Assembly (NCBI GenBank): GCA_937874315.1
Contig: CALNAE010000236.1
Location: 1 to 5,272 of the forward strand
Source of the DNA: an uncultured Bifidobacterium sp.
GTDB taxonomy: Bacteria; Actinomycetota; Actinomycetes; Actinomycetales; Bifidobacteriaceae
Length of the DNA: 5,272 nucleotides
Direction of reading: 5' to 3'
Under the pieces are notes generated by a model. That model had not been told where the DNA came from. It saw only the letters and a list, made by a program, of their open reading frames with translations, and made no database searches. Below are positions 1-5,272 of this stretch, piece by piece. Position numbers and translations under genes: made by a program. Position 1 is the stretch's first letter, and the number at the start of each line of letters is the position of its first letter.

Positions 1-1
1 C

Positions 2-1576
2 GACGCCGAAAAGGCCGGTGCCACCGTGCAATCCCGTGGACGACGTACCGCGTTCACCAATATCGGCGATGCCGTAAACGGCAACGTCGGGGTCATCTTC
101 CTACTGCTGTCGTTATTATTCCTCTCCTCCGCGCTGTTCTGGACATGGGCAGGATCGAAGGACGAATCCAGATCGATACGCCTTCTGCATGGCAAATCGA
201 AGCCCTCGCTGTACATGGACGACCTGGGATCTCTGGCCCACATGTCTTACCCGTGGGCAGTGGGCGCGGCCGCCGCGGGAACGGGCATTATGCTGGCCCT
301 GCATGGCTTGCGTTCCACCACCACGTTCCTCATTACGTATGCGACCCTGCTGATATGCCTCGTGGCCGCCGCCTGCATCCTCTCCGTCGCGTTCCTGATG
401 GTCTTCACCCCGTCGGTCAAACGGATATCCGCCCGTCGCGACGGACTGTCCGTGATTCGTCACGGCAACAATGCTTTGAAGCTGCTATGCATATTCATGG
501 CCCTCCTATCCCTTCCCTTGTCACTGAACTCGGCACAGGAGGCCCTGAAGGAGAAGAACGACGCCGATGCCTGGCAGCAGGCGCGCAGCGCGGTGACCTT
601 TGACGTGCAACCCGCCTATCAGCAGGAACGGTACGTCGGTAATTTTCAACGGTTGTTCACCCAAGCCGAGCATGACGGCATCCTCGCGATATCCTATTCC
701 GTGGGTTCGATGCTCGTCAGAACCTCAGGATCATCGGCTCCTAGCCAGCGGCAGATCGACGCGCAGCTAGCCCCATTCGATGACGTCATCATCACCACAC
801 CGACCTTTCTCAAGTTGCTCCATGTGGATCGCGCGCACATGAGTTCCATAGAGAGGAAGAAGCTCCCCTCGGGACTGCAACAAGCACTTTCCGACTATCA
901 GGGAGTGTGGTTCAACGAGCACGCGGGAACCGATCCATATCAGATGTACACATGGTCGGGAGGTTCCAGCTTCCCCGCCCTGCTCCACTCACCCCAACCA
1001 GGATCGCTGGCGACCGCGCGTCACCCGCTCATCCTCGTGGTGAACGAACCCTCGCGGACGATGAACGTGAGTGGTTTCCTGATTCCTTGCCTCACCTCGG
1101 GGAACATGCTCTTCACCGACGTGAACACCGCGCAGAAAGACATCAGCGCCAGCGGATTAGATCACATCATATACTCGGCAAGTACCGTGGCCGATGCAGC
1201 CTTGTATGAGTCCCAGCAACTGCGTGACGCCGCGTTCGTGGACATAGCGGCAGCCGTATTCTGCATACTTACGGGGATATTCTGCTCATGGCAGTCGGCA
1301 CGAATCTGGGCATTCGAAAACCGCAAGAGGATTTTTGTCCGTCATACCTCGGGCCTGTCCCATTGGAGGATAGCCAGGCGCAGACTCCTCGTCCAGAACG
1401 CGTTCGAGATGGTGGTGGCCGTAGCGGCCGTGGCAGTATGCTCGGCGCTGTTCATGATGCCCAGCCAGATACCGGTGATCATCGTGACCGCGCTGGCGTT
1501 CATCCTGTTTGAATCGGGCGCCTTGCTTACCTCCACGCGCATTGCTTTTTCACAGGTCACCCTCCGGCAGGAATAA
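2..1576 (+). CDS. ABC transporter permease, bacteriocin-associated 7-8 TM type (5' partial)
   Basis: Integral membrane half of an ABC system, 5'-truncated by the window edge. Counting from the GTG at 26 as residue 1, hydrophobic spans fall at about 21-43, 75-95, 101-127 and 150-168. A polar domain of about 230 residues, presumably outside the cell, follows (about 169-402), then spans at 403-423, 460-478 and 481-500. The loop after span 1 (SIRLLHGKS, about 50-58) and the loop after span 5 (ENRKRIFVRHTSGLS, 431-445) look like two copies of the cytoplasmic coupling loop of FtsX/MacB-like permeases. The second loop is typical of the bacteriocin-associated 'putative immunity' family, whose members are usually near 650 residues. 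The frame is open through base 2, and an expected first membrane span plus outer domain is missing, so the true start should lie upstream. The GTG at 26, with AAAAGG 11 bases before it, is only a weak alternative. The ATPase gene follows after 17 bases. A role in peptide export or self-immunity is inferred from family, not shown. Confidence 0.8.
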   Translation, partial: DAEKAGATVQSRGRRTAFTNIGDAVNGNVGVIFLLLSLLFLSSALFWTWAGSKDESRSIRLLHGKSKPSLYMDDLGSLAHMSYPWAVGAAAAGTGIMLALHGLRSTTTFLITYATLLICLVAAACILSVAFLMVFTPSVKRISARRDGLSVIRHGNNALKLLCIFMALLSLPLSLNSAQEALKEKNDADAWQQARSAVTFDVQPAYQQERYVGNFQRLFTQAEHDGILAISYSVGSMLVRTSGSSAPSQRQIDAQLAPFDDVIITTPTFLKLLHVDRAHMSSIERKKLPSGLQQALSDYQGVWFNEHAGTDPYQMYTWSGGSSFPALLHSPQPGSLATARHPLILVVNEPSRTMNVSGFLIPCLTSGNMLFTDVNTAQKDISASGLDHIIYSASTVADAALYESQQLRDAAFVDIAAAVFCILTGIFCSWQSARIWAFENRKRIFVRHTSGLSHWRIARRRLLVQNAFEMVVAVAAVAVCSALFMMPSQIPVIIVTALAFILFESGALLTSTRIAFSQVTLRQE

Positions 1577-1578
1577 TC

Positions 1579-1586
1579 AAGGAAAG
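1579..1586 (+). promoter_or_regulatory. Ribosome binding site of the ABC ATPase gene
   Basis: AAGGAAAG lies 7 bases before the ATG at 1594, in the 17-base gap after the permease stop (TAA, 1574-1576). It decides the start at 1594 over the second in-frame ATG at 1600. The short gap and the lack of any hairpin in it point to translation from one polycistronic message with the permease. Confidence 0.75.
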
Positions 1587-1593
1587 ACATACC

Positions 1594-2307
1594 ATGACCA
1601 TGGAACTGCACGACATCGGATACACGATAGGCAAACGTCCGCTCTTCACCAATGTGTCTCTCACCCTCCAAAAGGCACGGACCTACGCCTTGACGGGCAG
1701 TTCGGGATGCGGCAAGACAACACTGCTCAATATTCTCGGCATGCTGCTGCCCCCGACCCAGGGCTCCATCCAGATAGACGGGCAGGAGGCGGCATCTTGG
1801 AAGGATGGGGAGCGTCGGCAATTCTGGAGGGACAAGGCGGCATTCATCTACCAGGACTACGGCATCATCCCCGAAGAAAGCGTCCTATATAACATAACCC
1901 TGTCTCGACATAGCCAGAAGAGCAGCGTTCGCAAACTCCCGCAAAGGCTCCGCACCATCATCAGCGACGTGGGGTTGTATGGGCTCGTGGGAGAGAAGGT
2001 CGACGTGCTCTCGGGAGGCGAGAAACAACGCGTGGGAATCGCGCGCGCGTTATGGAAAAACGCACAATACATCTTCGCCGACGAGCCGACGGCATCATTG
2101 GATGCGGACAACCGGCAGCTCGTCACCGACTTGCTCCTTGCCAGCGCCGCGAACGGGGCAAGCGTGGTCATCGCCACCCACGACGATACCCTGAGCGCCA
2201 ACTGCGACGAGACCTTCAACGTGGAGGCGCATAACGCCGACCGCCAACGGCTGGACCTCGAACAATATCTCAGCGTCATGCGGCGGCAGCGTGACGAACG
2301 TAACTAG
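1594..2307 (+). CDS. ABC transporter ATP-binding protein, bacteriocin export/immunity type
   Basis: Complete cytoplasmic ATPase subunit of 237 residues that would power the preceding permease. All nucleotide-binding motifs are present: Walker A GSSGCGKT (35-42), Q-loop Gln87 in YQDYG, signature LSGGEKQ (139-145), Walker B YIFADE (159-164, catalytic Glu164), D-loop SLD (168-170) and switch His196 in ATHD. Length and motif order fit the MacB/LolD-like single-domain ATPases. The stretch YQDYGIIPEESVLYNI after the Q-loop is the form I associate with the putative lactococcin 972-group exporter ATPases. About 40 residues follow the His switch, charged and Asp/Arg-rich, without a recognisable domain. 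The start is ATG 1594, backed by a strong ribosome binding site. It is coupled to the permease with a 17-base gap. Codons such as ATA (Ile12, Ile61, Ile101) match the permease rather than recG. That it is an ABC ATPase is certain; the bacteriocin substrate is inferred. Confidence 0.93.
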   Translation: MTMELHDIGYTIGKRPLFTNVSLTLQKARTYALTGSSGCGKTTLLNILGMLLPPTQGSIQIDGQEAASWKDGERRQFWRDKAAFIYQDYGIIPEESVLYNITLSRHSQKSSVRKLPQRLRTIISDVGLYGLVGEKVDVLSGGEKQRVGIARALWKNAQYIFADEPTASLDADNRQLVTDLLLASAANGASVVIATHDDTLSANCDETFNVEAHNADRQRLDLEQYLSVMRRQRDERN

Positions 2308-2412
2308 GAACGGACACGACCTTGGCATCGCGTTCGACATCTATGGCACAAAACAGACAGCCGCCAGCAGCCGGTGACCGGGCGGTCGCCGCGGCACGAC
2401 GGCGCATCGCCG

Positions 2413-2436
2413 AGTTATAAAAACCGCGGCGCCGCG
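2413..2436 (-). terminator. Probable intrinsic terminator of the hydrolase gene
   Basis: On the minus strand a perfect 12-base GC palindrome (CGCGGCGCCGCG, 2425-2436) is followed by GTTTTTATAA (2424-2415). It begins about 60 bases past the hydrolase stop codon. GC stem plus T-run is the usual rho-independent layout. Because the palindrome has no spacer, the realistic fold is only a 4-bp GC stem with a GCGC loop, so strength is uncertain. On the plus strand the A-run precedes the stem, so it would not act on the ABC operon. Confidence 0.45.
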
Positions 2437-2465
2437 TGTAATCGTCATCCTGTGATTGCGCCACC

Positions 2466-2475
2466 ACGTTAACGT
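2466..2475. repeat. Perfect 10-base palindrome ACGTTAACGT
   Basis: ACGTTAACGT is fully self-complementary and sits just outside the 18-base tandem repeat. Its CGTT/AACG half-sites recur in each copy of that repeat. It resembles the half-sites of LacI-family operators, but it lies between two gene 3' ends, where an operator is not expected. No function can be assigned from the sequence. Confidence 0.4.
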
Positions 2476-2477
2476 TT

Positions 2478-2510
2478 CCGTTAGCAACGACTATGCCGTT
2501 AGCAACGACT
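2478..2510. repeat. 18-base tandem duplication across the hydrolase stop codon
   Basis: CCGTTAGCAACGACT occurs at 2478-2492 and again, identical, at 2496-2510, separated by ATG, giving a period of 18. Read on the minus strand it duplicates the last codons and the stop of the hydrolase: Ser-Arg-Cys-TAA, then Arg-His-Ser-Arg-Cys-TAA in the same frame. The used stop is at 2499-2501. Each unit also carries an interrupted dyad CGTT-AGC-AACG. A slippage duplication is the simplest explanation. Confidence 0.85.
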
Positions 2511-3428
2511 GTGCTCCGCGATGAAGGCCTCGATGACGTCGAGTACGGGTTGGCTCCAGAAATCATGTTCATGTTCCGCGCCGTCGACGAGCACGAGGCG
2601 GGCACTATTGCCGTTCCCGAGGAGCGCATCGCGCATCTTCACCGATTGCCGATACGGCACCACGCTGTCACCCGTGCCGTGCAACAGCAGCGTAGGCGGG
2701 TACTGCTCACCCGGCTTCAGTTGCAGGTAGGGGCTCATCAGCGCCGCCCGTCGACGAATCTCGTCGTTCACCCCCGTTTGCGGCGAAGCACCGAGAACCG
2801 CTGCCAGCGGACCGCCGTAATACATCCTGAAATCGACGTCTTCCCGATCATATGCATCGATGGCCTCGGTCAGATCGGTGGGTGGGAAACAGGCGACCAC
2901 ATAGCTCACCGCATCGCTGACTCCCGCATTGGTGCCGTCGTCATAACGCTCATCGTCCGCCGTCAGGCCGACAAGCAGTGAAGTATTACCACCTGACGAC
3001 GTGCCCCAGATGCCGATGCGATTCGCGTCGATCTGCCACTCGTCCGCGTGGGAACGCAAGAAGCGCACCGCCGATTTCACGTCTTGCAGATATGCCGGGA
3101 AGACGTACTTCGGATTGCGCGAAGCGTCACGATGATTGACCGTGACGACCACATATCCCTTACGGGCCAGCTGTGAAAGTTGGGGAATCTCAGCGTCGCG
3201 ATCCGGCGTGGTCCATGCGCTGCCCTGCACGAACACCACGGCGGGATACCGTCGATCGTCGCCGTCGCCGAACGACTGCGGGGCGATCACGTCCATCACC
3301 AGGTGATCGGCCCCGGTCTTGTAGGCCACGTCGCGCGTCATTCGCGCCATCTGATCAAGCTTCGGATTGGCCGGGAGGTGAAGGATCTCCGGTTGCCGTT
3401 CATCGTCATCGTGCATATCGTGCTGCAT
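2499..3428 (-). CDS. Alpha/beta hydrolase, BD-FAE-like esterase/lipase family
   Basis: Predicted cytoplasmic serine hydrolase of 309 residues counted from ATG 3428. No signal peptide or membrane span is seen. The fold begins with a strand and oxyanion segment VQGSAW (67-72), in the place of the usual HGGGW. The nucleophile elbow is GTSSG (142-146, Ser144). The acid is Asp254 in HGTGDSVVP, and the His is most likely His288 in EHEHDFW. This order matches the BD-FAE / acetyl-xylan esterase-like alpha/beta hydrolases, which remove acyl groups from sugars or small esters; the true substrate is unknown. A GTG start at 3479 would add 17 residues but has no ribosome binding site. ATG 3428 has GAAGGTGGG upstream with AGGTG 11 bases away, so I prefer it. 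The gene lies downstream of recG on the same strand with a gap of 165 bases (114 with the GTG start), and probably ends at the terminator near 2425. Other options include a peptidase or lipase of the same superfamily. Confidence 0.88.
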   Translation of the reverse strand: MQHDMHDDDERQPEILHLPANPKLDQMARMTRDVAYKTGADHLVMDVIAPQSFGDGDDRRYPAVVFVQGSAWTTPDRDAEIPQLSQLARKGYVVVTVNHRDASRNPKYVFPAYLQDVKSAVRFLRSHADEWQIDANRIGIWGTSSGGNTSLLVGLTADDERYDDGTNAGVSDAVSYVVACFPPTDLTEAIDAYDREDVDFRMYYGGPLAAVLGASPQTGVNDEIRRRAALMSPYLQLKPGEQYPPTLLLHGTGDSVVPYRQSVKMRDALLGNGNSARLVLVDGAEHEHDFWSQPVLDVIEAFIAEHSRC

Positions 3429-3437
3429 CTCTTGTCG

Positions 3438-3446
3438 CCCACCTTC
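3438..3446 (-). promoter_or_regulatory. Ribosome binding site favouring the ATG 3428 start of the hydrolase
   Basis: GAAGGTGGG on the minus strand matches the anti-Shine-Dalgarno core AGGTG, leaving 11 bases to the ATG at 3428. The spacing is a little long. The upstream in-frame GTG at 3479 is preceded by ACAGTACTGGT with no purine-rich match, so this site decides the start choice. Confidence 0.45.
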
Positions 3447-3554
3447 GGATATCGCCCAGCCCTTGACGGTTGAGCCCACACCAGTACTGTGGCCCCATAC
3501 TACCTACCAGTCCTTATATGCTGCGCCCGTCTTCCGTTTCCCATGCCCGTGCCA

Positions 3555-3587
3555 CGACATGCGACAAGCCCCATGGAAGGCATGTCG
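3555..3587 (-). repeat. 8-base perfect inverted repeat just after recG
   Basis: CGACATGC (3555-3562) and GCATGTCG (3580-3587) are perfect inverted repeats separated by 17 bases. The nearer arm begins 6 bases beyond the recG stop (3594-3596). The placement suggests a transcription end or RNA-stability hairpin. No T-run follows on the minus strand, so it is not a classical intrinsic terminator; a protein binding site is an alternative. Confidence 0.45.
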
Positions 3588-3593
3588 ATGGAT

Positions 3594-5272
3594 TCAGCTG
3601 CTGGCTATCTGCGCCTCGCCGCCACGCGTGAAGTCGAGCACCGCACCCGCCAGCTGCACCTCTCCCGACAGCTCAGGGTCACCGGTCAGCACGGTTTCGG
3701 CCTGGCTGCGGGCCTCGGCGATAAGCTTCGCGTCCTTGACCACACGCAACAGCTTCAGCCCGGAATGCAAGCCCGACTGCGCGTCACCGAGTACATCACC
3801 GGCACCTCGAAGCTCAAGGTCGGCCTGCGCGATCTCGGCGCCGTCACTCGATGTGCGAATCACCTCAAGCCGACGTGCTGCGAGGCTGTCGTCCTCGGCA
3901 CGCGAGATGAGGAAGGCCCAGGCGTCGCTGCCGCCGCGGCCCACCCGTCCACGCAGCTGATGCAGCTGCGACAGGCCGTAACGGTCCGCATCGAAGATCA
4001 CGATGCAGCTGGCCTGCGGGACATCCACGCCGACCTCGATCACCGTGGTGGCCACCAGTATCGGCGTCGTGCCATCGGCGAAATCGGCCATCACCCGAGC
4101 CTTCGTCGCGTCGTCATCACGACCGGTCAGCGTGGCGAAGGCGACGCCGGAGAACTGCGGCAACGATTGCAAGCGCTGCGCGATCTCCGTCACGGCGTGC
4201 AACGGCTCGCGTGGCTGCTCCTCGTCTTCGTCCTCCCCCTCGGCGAGCGGCTCGTCGAACGCCTCGAATCCGTTGTCCGAACCCGAGTCGGTCCCATCGC
4301 CGCCCACGCCGTCATCCGAGACCTCGATACGCGGGCAGACGACATAGGCCCGCTCCCCCGCATCGATGCGCCGACGAATATGCGCGAACATACGCGCCAT
4401 CAGCGACGCGTCGGCCTCGCTGACCACCGTGGTTAACACGGGTTTGCGCCCGGACGGCAGCTCGGTCAGCCAGGAGATGTCGAGATCGCCGAACCAGGTC
4501 ATGGCCGCGGTGCGCGGAATCGGAGTCGCCGTCATAACCAGCAGATGCGGGATGCGATCGCCCCGGTCGCGCAGGCTCTCGCGCTGCTCGACGCCGAAGC
4601 GATGCTGCTCGTCGATGACGACAAGCGCAAGTTGCGGGGCTTGGAAATGCGAGGAGAATACGGCGTGTGTGGCGACGATGATGCCCGGCTCCCCACCGGC
4701 GGCCTTCGCCAGGGCCTTGCGCCGTGCGGCCAGTTTCATGCCGCCGGTGAGCAGCGTGACCGGAACGTGCAGGTCATCGCGATCCACCATGGCGGTGAGC
4801 GTGTGCAGATGCTGCTCGGCGAGCACCTGCGTCGGGGCCACGAGCACTGCCTGGAACCCCGCACCGACCGCCTGCAGCATCGCCGCGAGCGCGACCACGG
4901 TTTTGCCAGACCCGACCTCGCCCTGCAACAACCGCTGCATGGGGTAATCCCGGCCCATGTCGGCGGCGATGTCGGCCATCACCGTTCGCTGCCCCTCGGT
5001 CAGCGAGAACGGCAACGAGGCGACGAAGGCGTCGCGCAGTGCAAGATCCGGGCAACGATACGACTGCGACTTATGGGACTCCTGACGCGATTGGAGCACG
5101 GCGGTCTGCGAGATGAACGCCTCCTCGAAACGCAACGCATCGATGGCACGATGGAATTCCTCGGTCGATTGCGGATCGTGGATCCCCAGCAGCGCCTCGG
5201 CCCGGTGCATCGAACCGCGGCCCTGCAGCACCGAAGCCGGGAGGATGTCGGGAATGGCTGTACGCAATGCCG
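3594..5272 (-). CDS. recG: ATP-dependent DNA helicase RecG (5' partial)
   Basis: Superfamily 2 helicase that rewinds stalled replication forks and drives branch migration of Holliday junctions. About 559 residues are visible; the N-terminal wedge (OB-fold) domain is mostly beyond the right edge, and the frame is open to the edge. Using the TTG at 5267 as residue 1, the order is: Walker A GEVGSGKT (116-123), motif Ib region LLTGG (172-176), Walker B variant DEQH (219-222), motif III TATPIPRT (246-253), second RecA domain with TTVIEVGVDVP (407-417) and QLRGRVGRGG (437-446), then the RecG-specific translocation motif (about 465-503, containing ADLELRGAGDVLG). An acidic low-complexity insert (about 316-354, rich in Asp, Glu, Gly) splits the second helicase domain. 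The TTG at 5267 is not the real start, since full RecG proteins are roughly 700-850 residues and the missing wedge domain is essential to the family. No frameshift or lost motif is seen. The protein ends in an ordinary short tail (stop TGA, 3594-3596). Confidence 0.97.
   Translation of the reverse strand, partial: ALRTAIPDILPASVLQGRGSMHRAEALLGIHDPQSTEEFHRAIDALRFEEAFISQTAVLQSRQESHKSQSYRCPDLALRDAFVASLPFSLTEGQRTVMADIAADMGRDYPMQRLLQGEVGSGKTVVALAAMLQAVGAGFQAVLVAPTQVLAEQHLHTLTAMVDRDDLHVPVTLLTGGMKLAARRKALAKAAGGEPGIIVATHAVFSSHFQAPQLALVVIDEQHRFGVEQRESLRDRGDRIPHLLVMTATPIPRTAAMTWFGDLDISWLTELPSGRKPVLTTVVSEADASLMARMFAHIRRRIDAGERAYVVCPRIEVSDDGVGGDGTDSGSDNGFEAFDEPLAEGEDEDEEQPREPLHAVTEIAQRLQSLPQFSGVAFATLTGRDDDATKARVMADFADGTTPILVATTVIEVGVDVPQASCIVIFDADRYGLSQLHQLRGRVGRGGSDAWAFLISRAEDDSLAARRLEVIRTSSDGAEIAQADLELRGAGDVLGDAQSGLHSGLKLLRVVKDAKLIAEARSQAETVLTGDPELSGEVQLAGAVLDFTRGGEAQIASS

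Larger units (their letters stand above)
2308..2498. other. Intergenic region between convergent genes
   Basis: The 191 bases between the ends of the ATPase (+) and hydrolase (-) genes contain no supported gene. They hold several GC-rich short dyads: CCGG TGA CCGG (2371-2381), GCGG TCG CCGC (2382-2392) and CGGCG CAT CGCCG (2400-2412). None is followed by a T-run on the plus strand, so I see no standard intrinsic terminator for the ABC operon; the dyads may serve that role weakly. The 12-base palindrome, the ACGTTAACGT palindrome and the tandem repeat are described separately. Confidence 0.6.

Noticed and set aside
26..28. GTG as the start of the permease
   Set aside because: The frame is open to the window edge, the spacing to AAAAGG is long, and the protein lacks the expected first span and outer domain.
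2493..2981. Plus-strand open frame antisense to the hydrolase
   Set aside because: It has no ribosome binding site or recognisable domain and lies opposite a clear catalytic domain.
3513..3518. TATAAG on the minus strand as a promoter -10 box for the hydrolase
   Set aside because: No -35-like hexamer lies 16-18 bases upstream (GGAAAC at 17), so it is not better than chance; TAGTAT nearby fails in the same way.
3502..3576. Short minus-strand open frame of about 24 codons between recG and the hydrolase
   Set aside because: It has no ribosome binding site and no recognisable features, and it overlaps the inverted repeat.
3489..4436. Long plus-strand open frame antisense to recG
   Set aside because: Its translation is rich in Arg and His with no domain, typical of a GC-rich antisense shadow, while the opposite strand has complete RecG motifs.
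4366..4947. Another plus-strand open frame antisense to recG
   Set aside because: It is Ser/Arg/Cys-rich with no domain and fully covered by recG.
5265..5267. TTG as the start of recG
   Set aside because: The frame stays open to the window edge and the essential N-terminal wedge domain would be absent, so this is an internal codon.

Overview
The window looks like a high-GC Gram-positive chromosome, most likely Bifidobacterium or a close relative. This is inferred from the GC-rich coding, the actinobacterial style of the RecG protein, and an ABC pair of the kind found with class II/lactococcin 972-type bacteriocins. No rRNA, tRNA, CRISPR array or insertion sequence is visible.

Layout, left to right. 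Positions 2-1576 (+) hold most of a multi-spanning membrane protein cut by the left edge. It resembles the bacteriocin-associated 'putative immunity' permeases, whose fold is related to FtsX/MacB. It is followed after 17 bases by a complete ABC ATPase (1594-2307, +) with its own strong ribosome binding site. The two are almost certainly one transporter operon, and its first gene or genes lie outside the window. Positions 2308-2498 separate two convergent genes. This gap holds a GC-rich palindrome followed by a T-run (a likely terminator for the minus-strand gene), several short dyads, and an 18-base tandem duplication that straddles the stop codon of the next gene.

The right half is on the minus strand. 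recG (3594-5272, N-terminus cut by the right edge) encodes the branch-migrating DNA helicase. Downstream of it is a complete cytoplasmic alpha/beta hydrolase (2499-3428, with an alternative GTG start at 3479). Between them is an 8-base perfect inverted repeat directly after the recG stop.

How the genes relate: the permease and ATPase should form one membrane complex for export of, or immunity to, a peptide. recG is a housekeeping repair gene, and the esterase-like hydrolase is a codirectional neighbour with no evident functional link. Codon choice differs: the transporter uses ATA, AGG and AGA freely whereas recG hardly uses ATA. This suggests the left block is accessory DNA placed beside a core locus. 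Nothing in the window is clearly a wholly new system. The most promising lead is the truncated bacteriocin-type module at the left edge.
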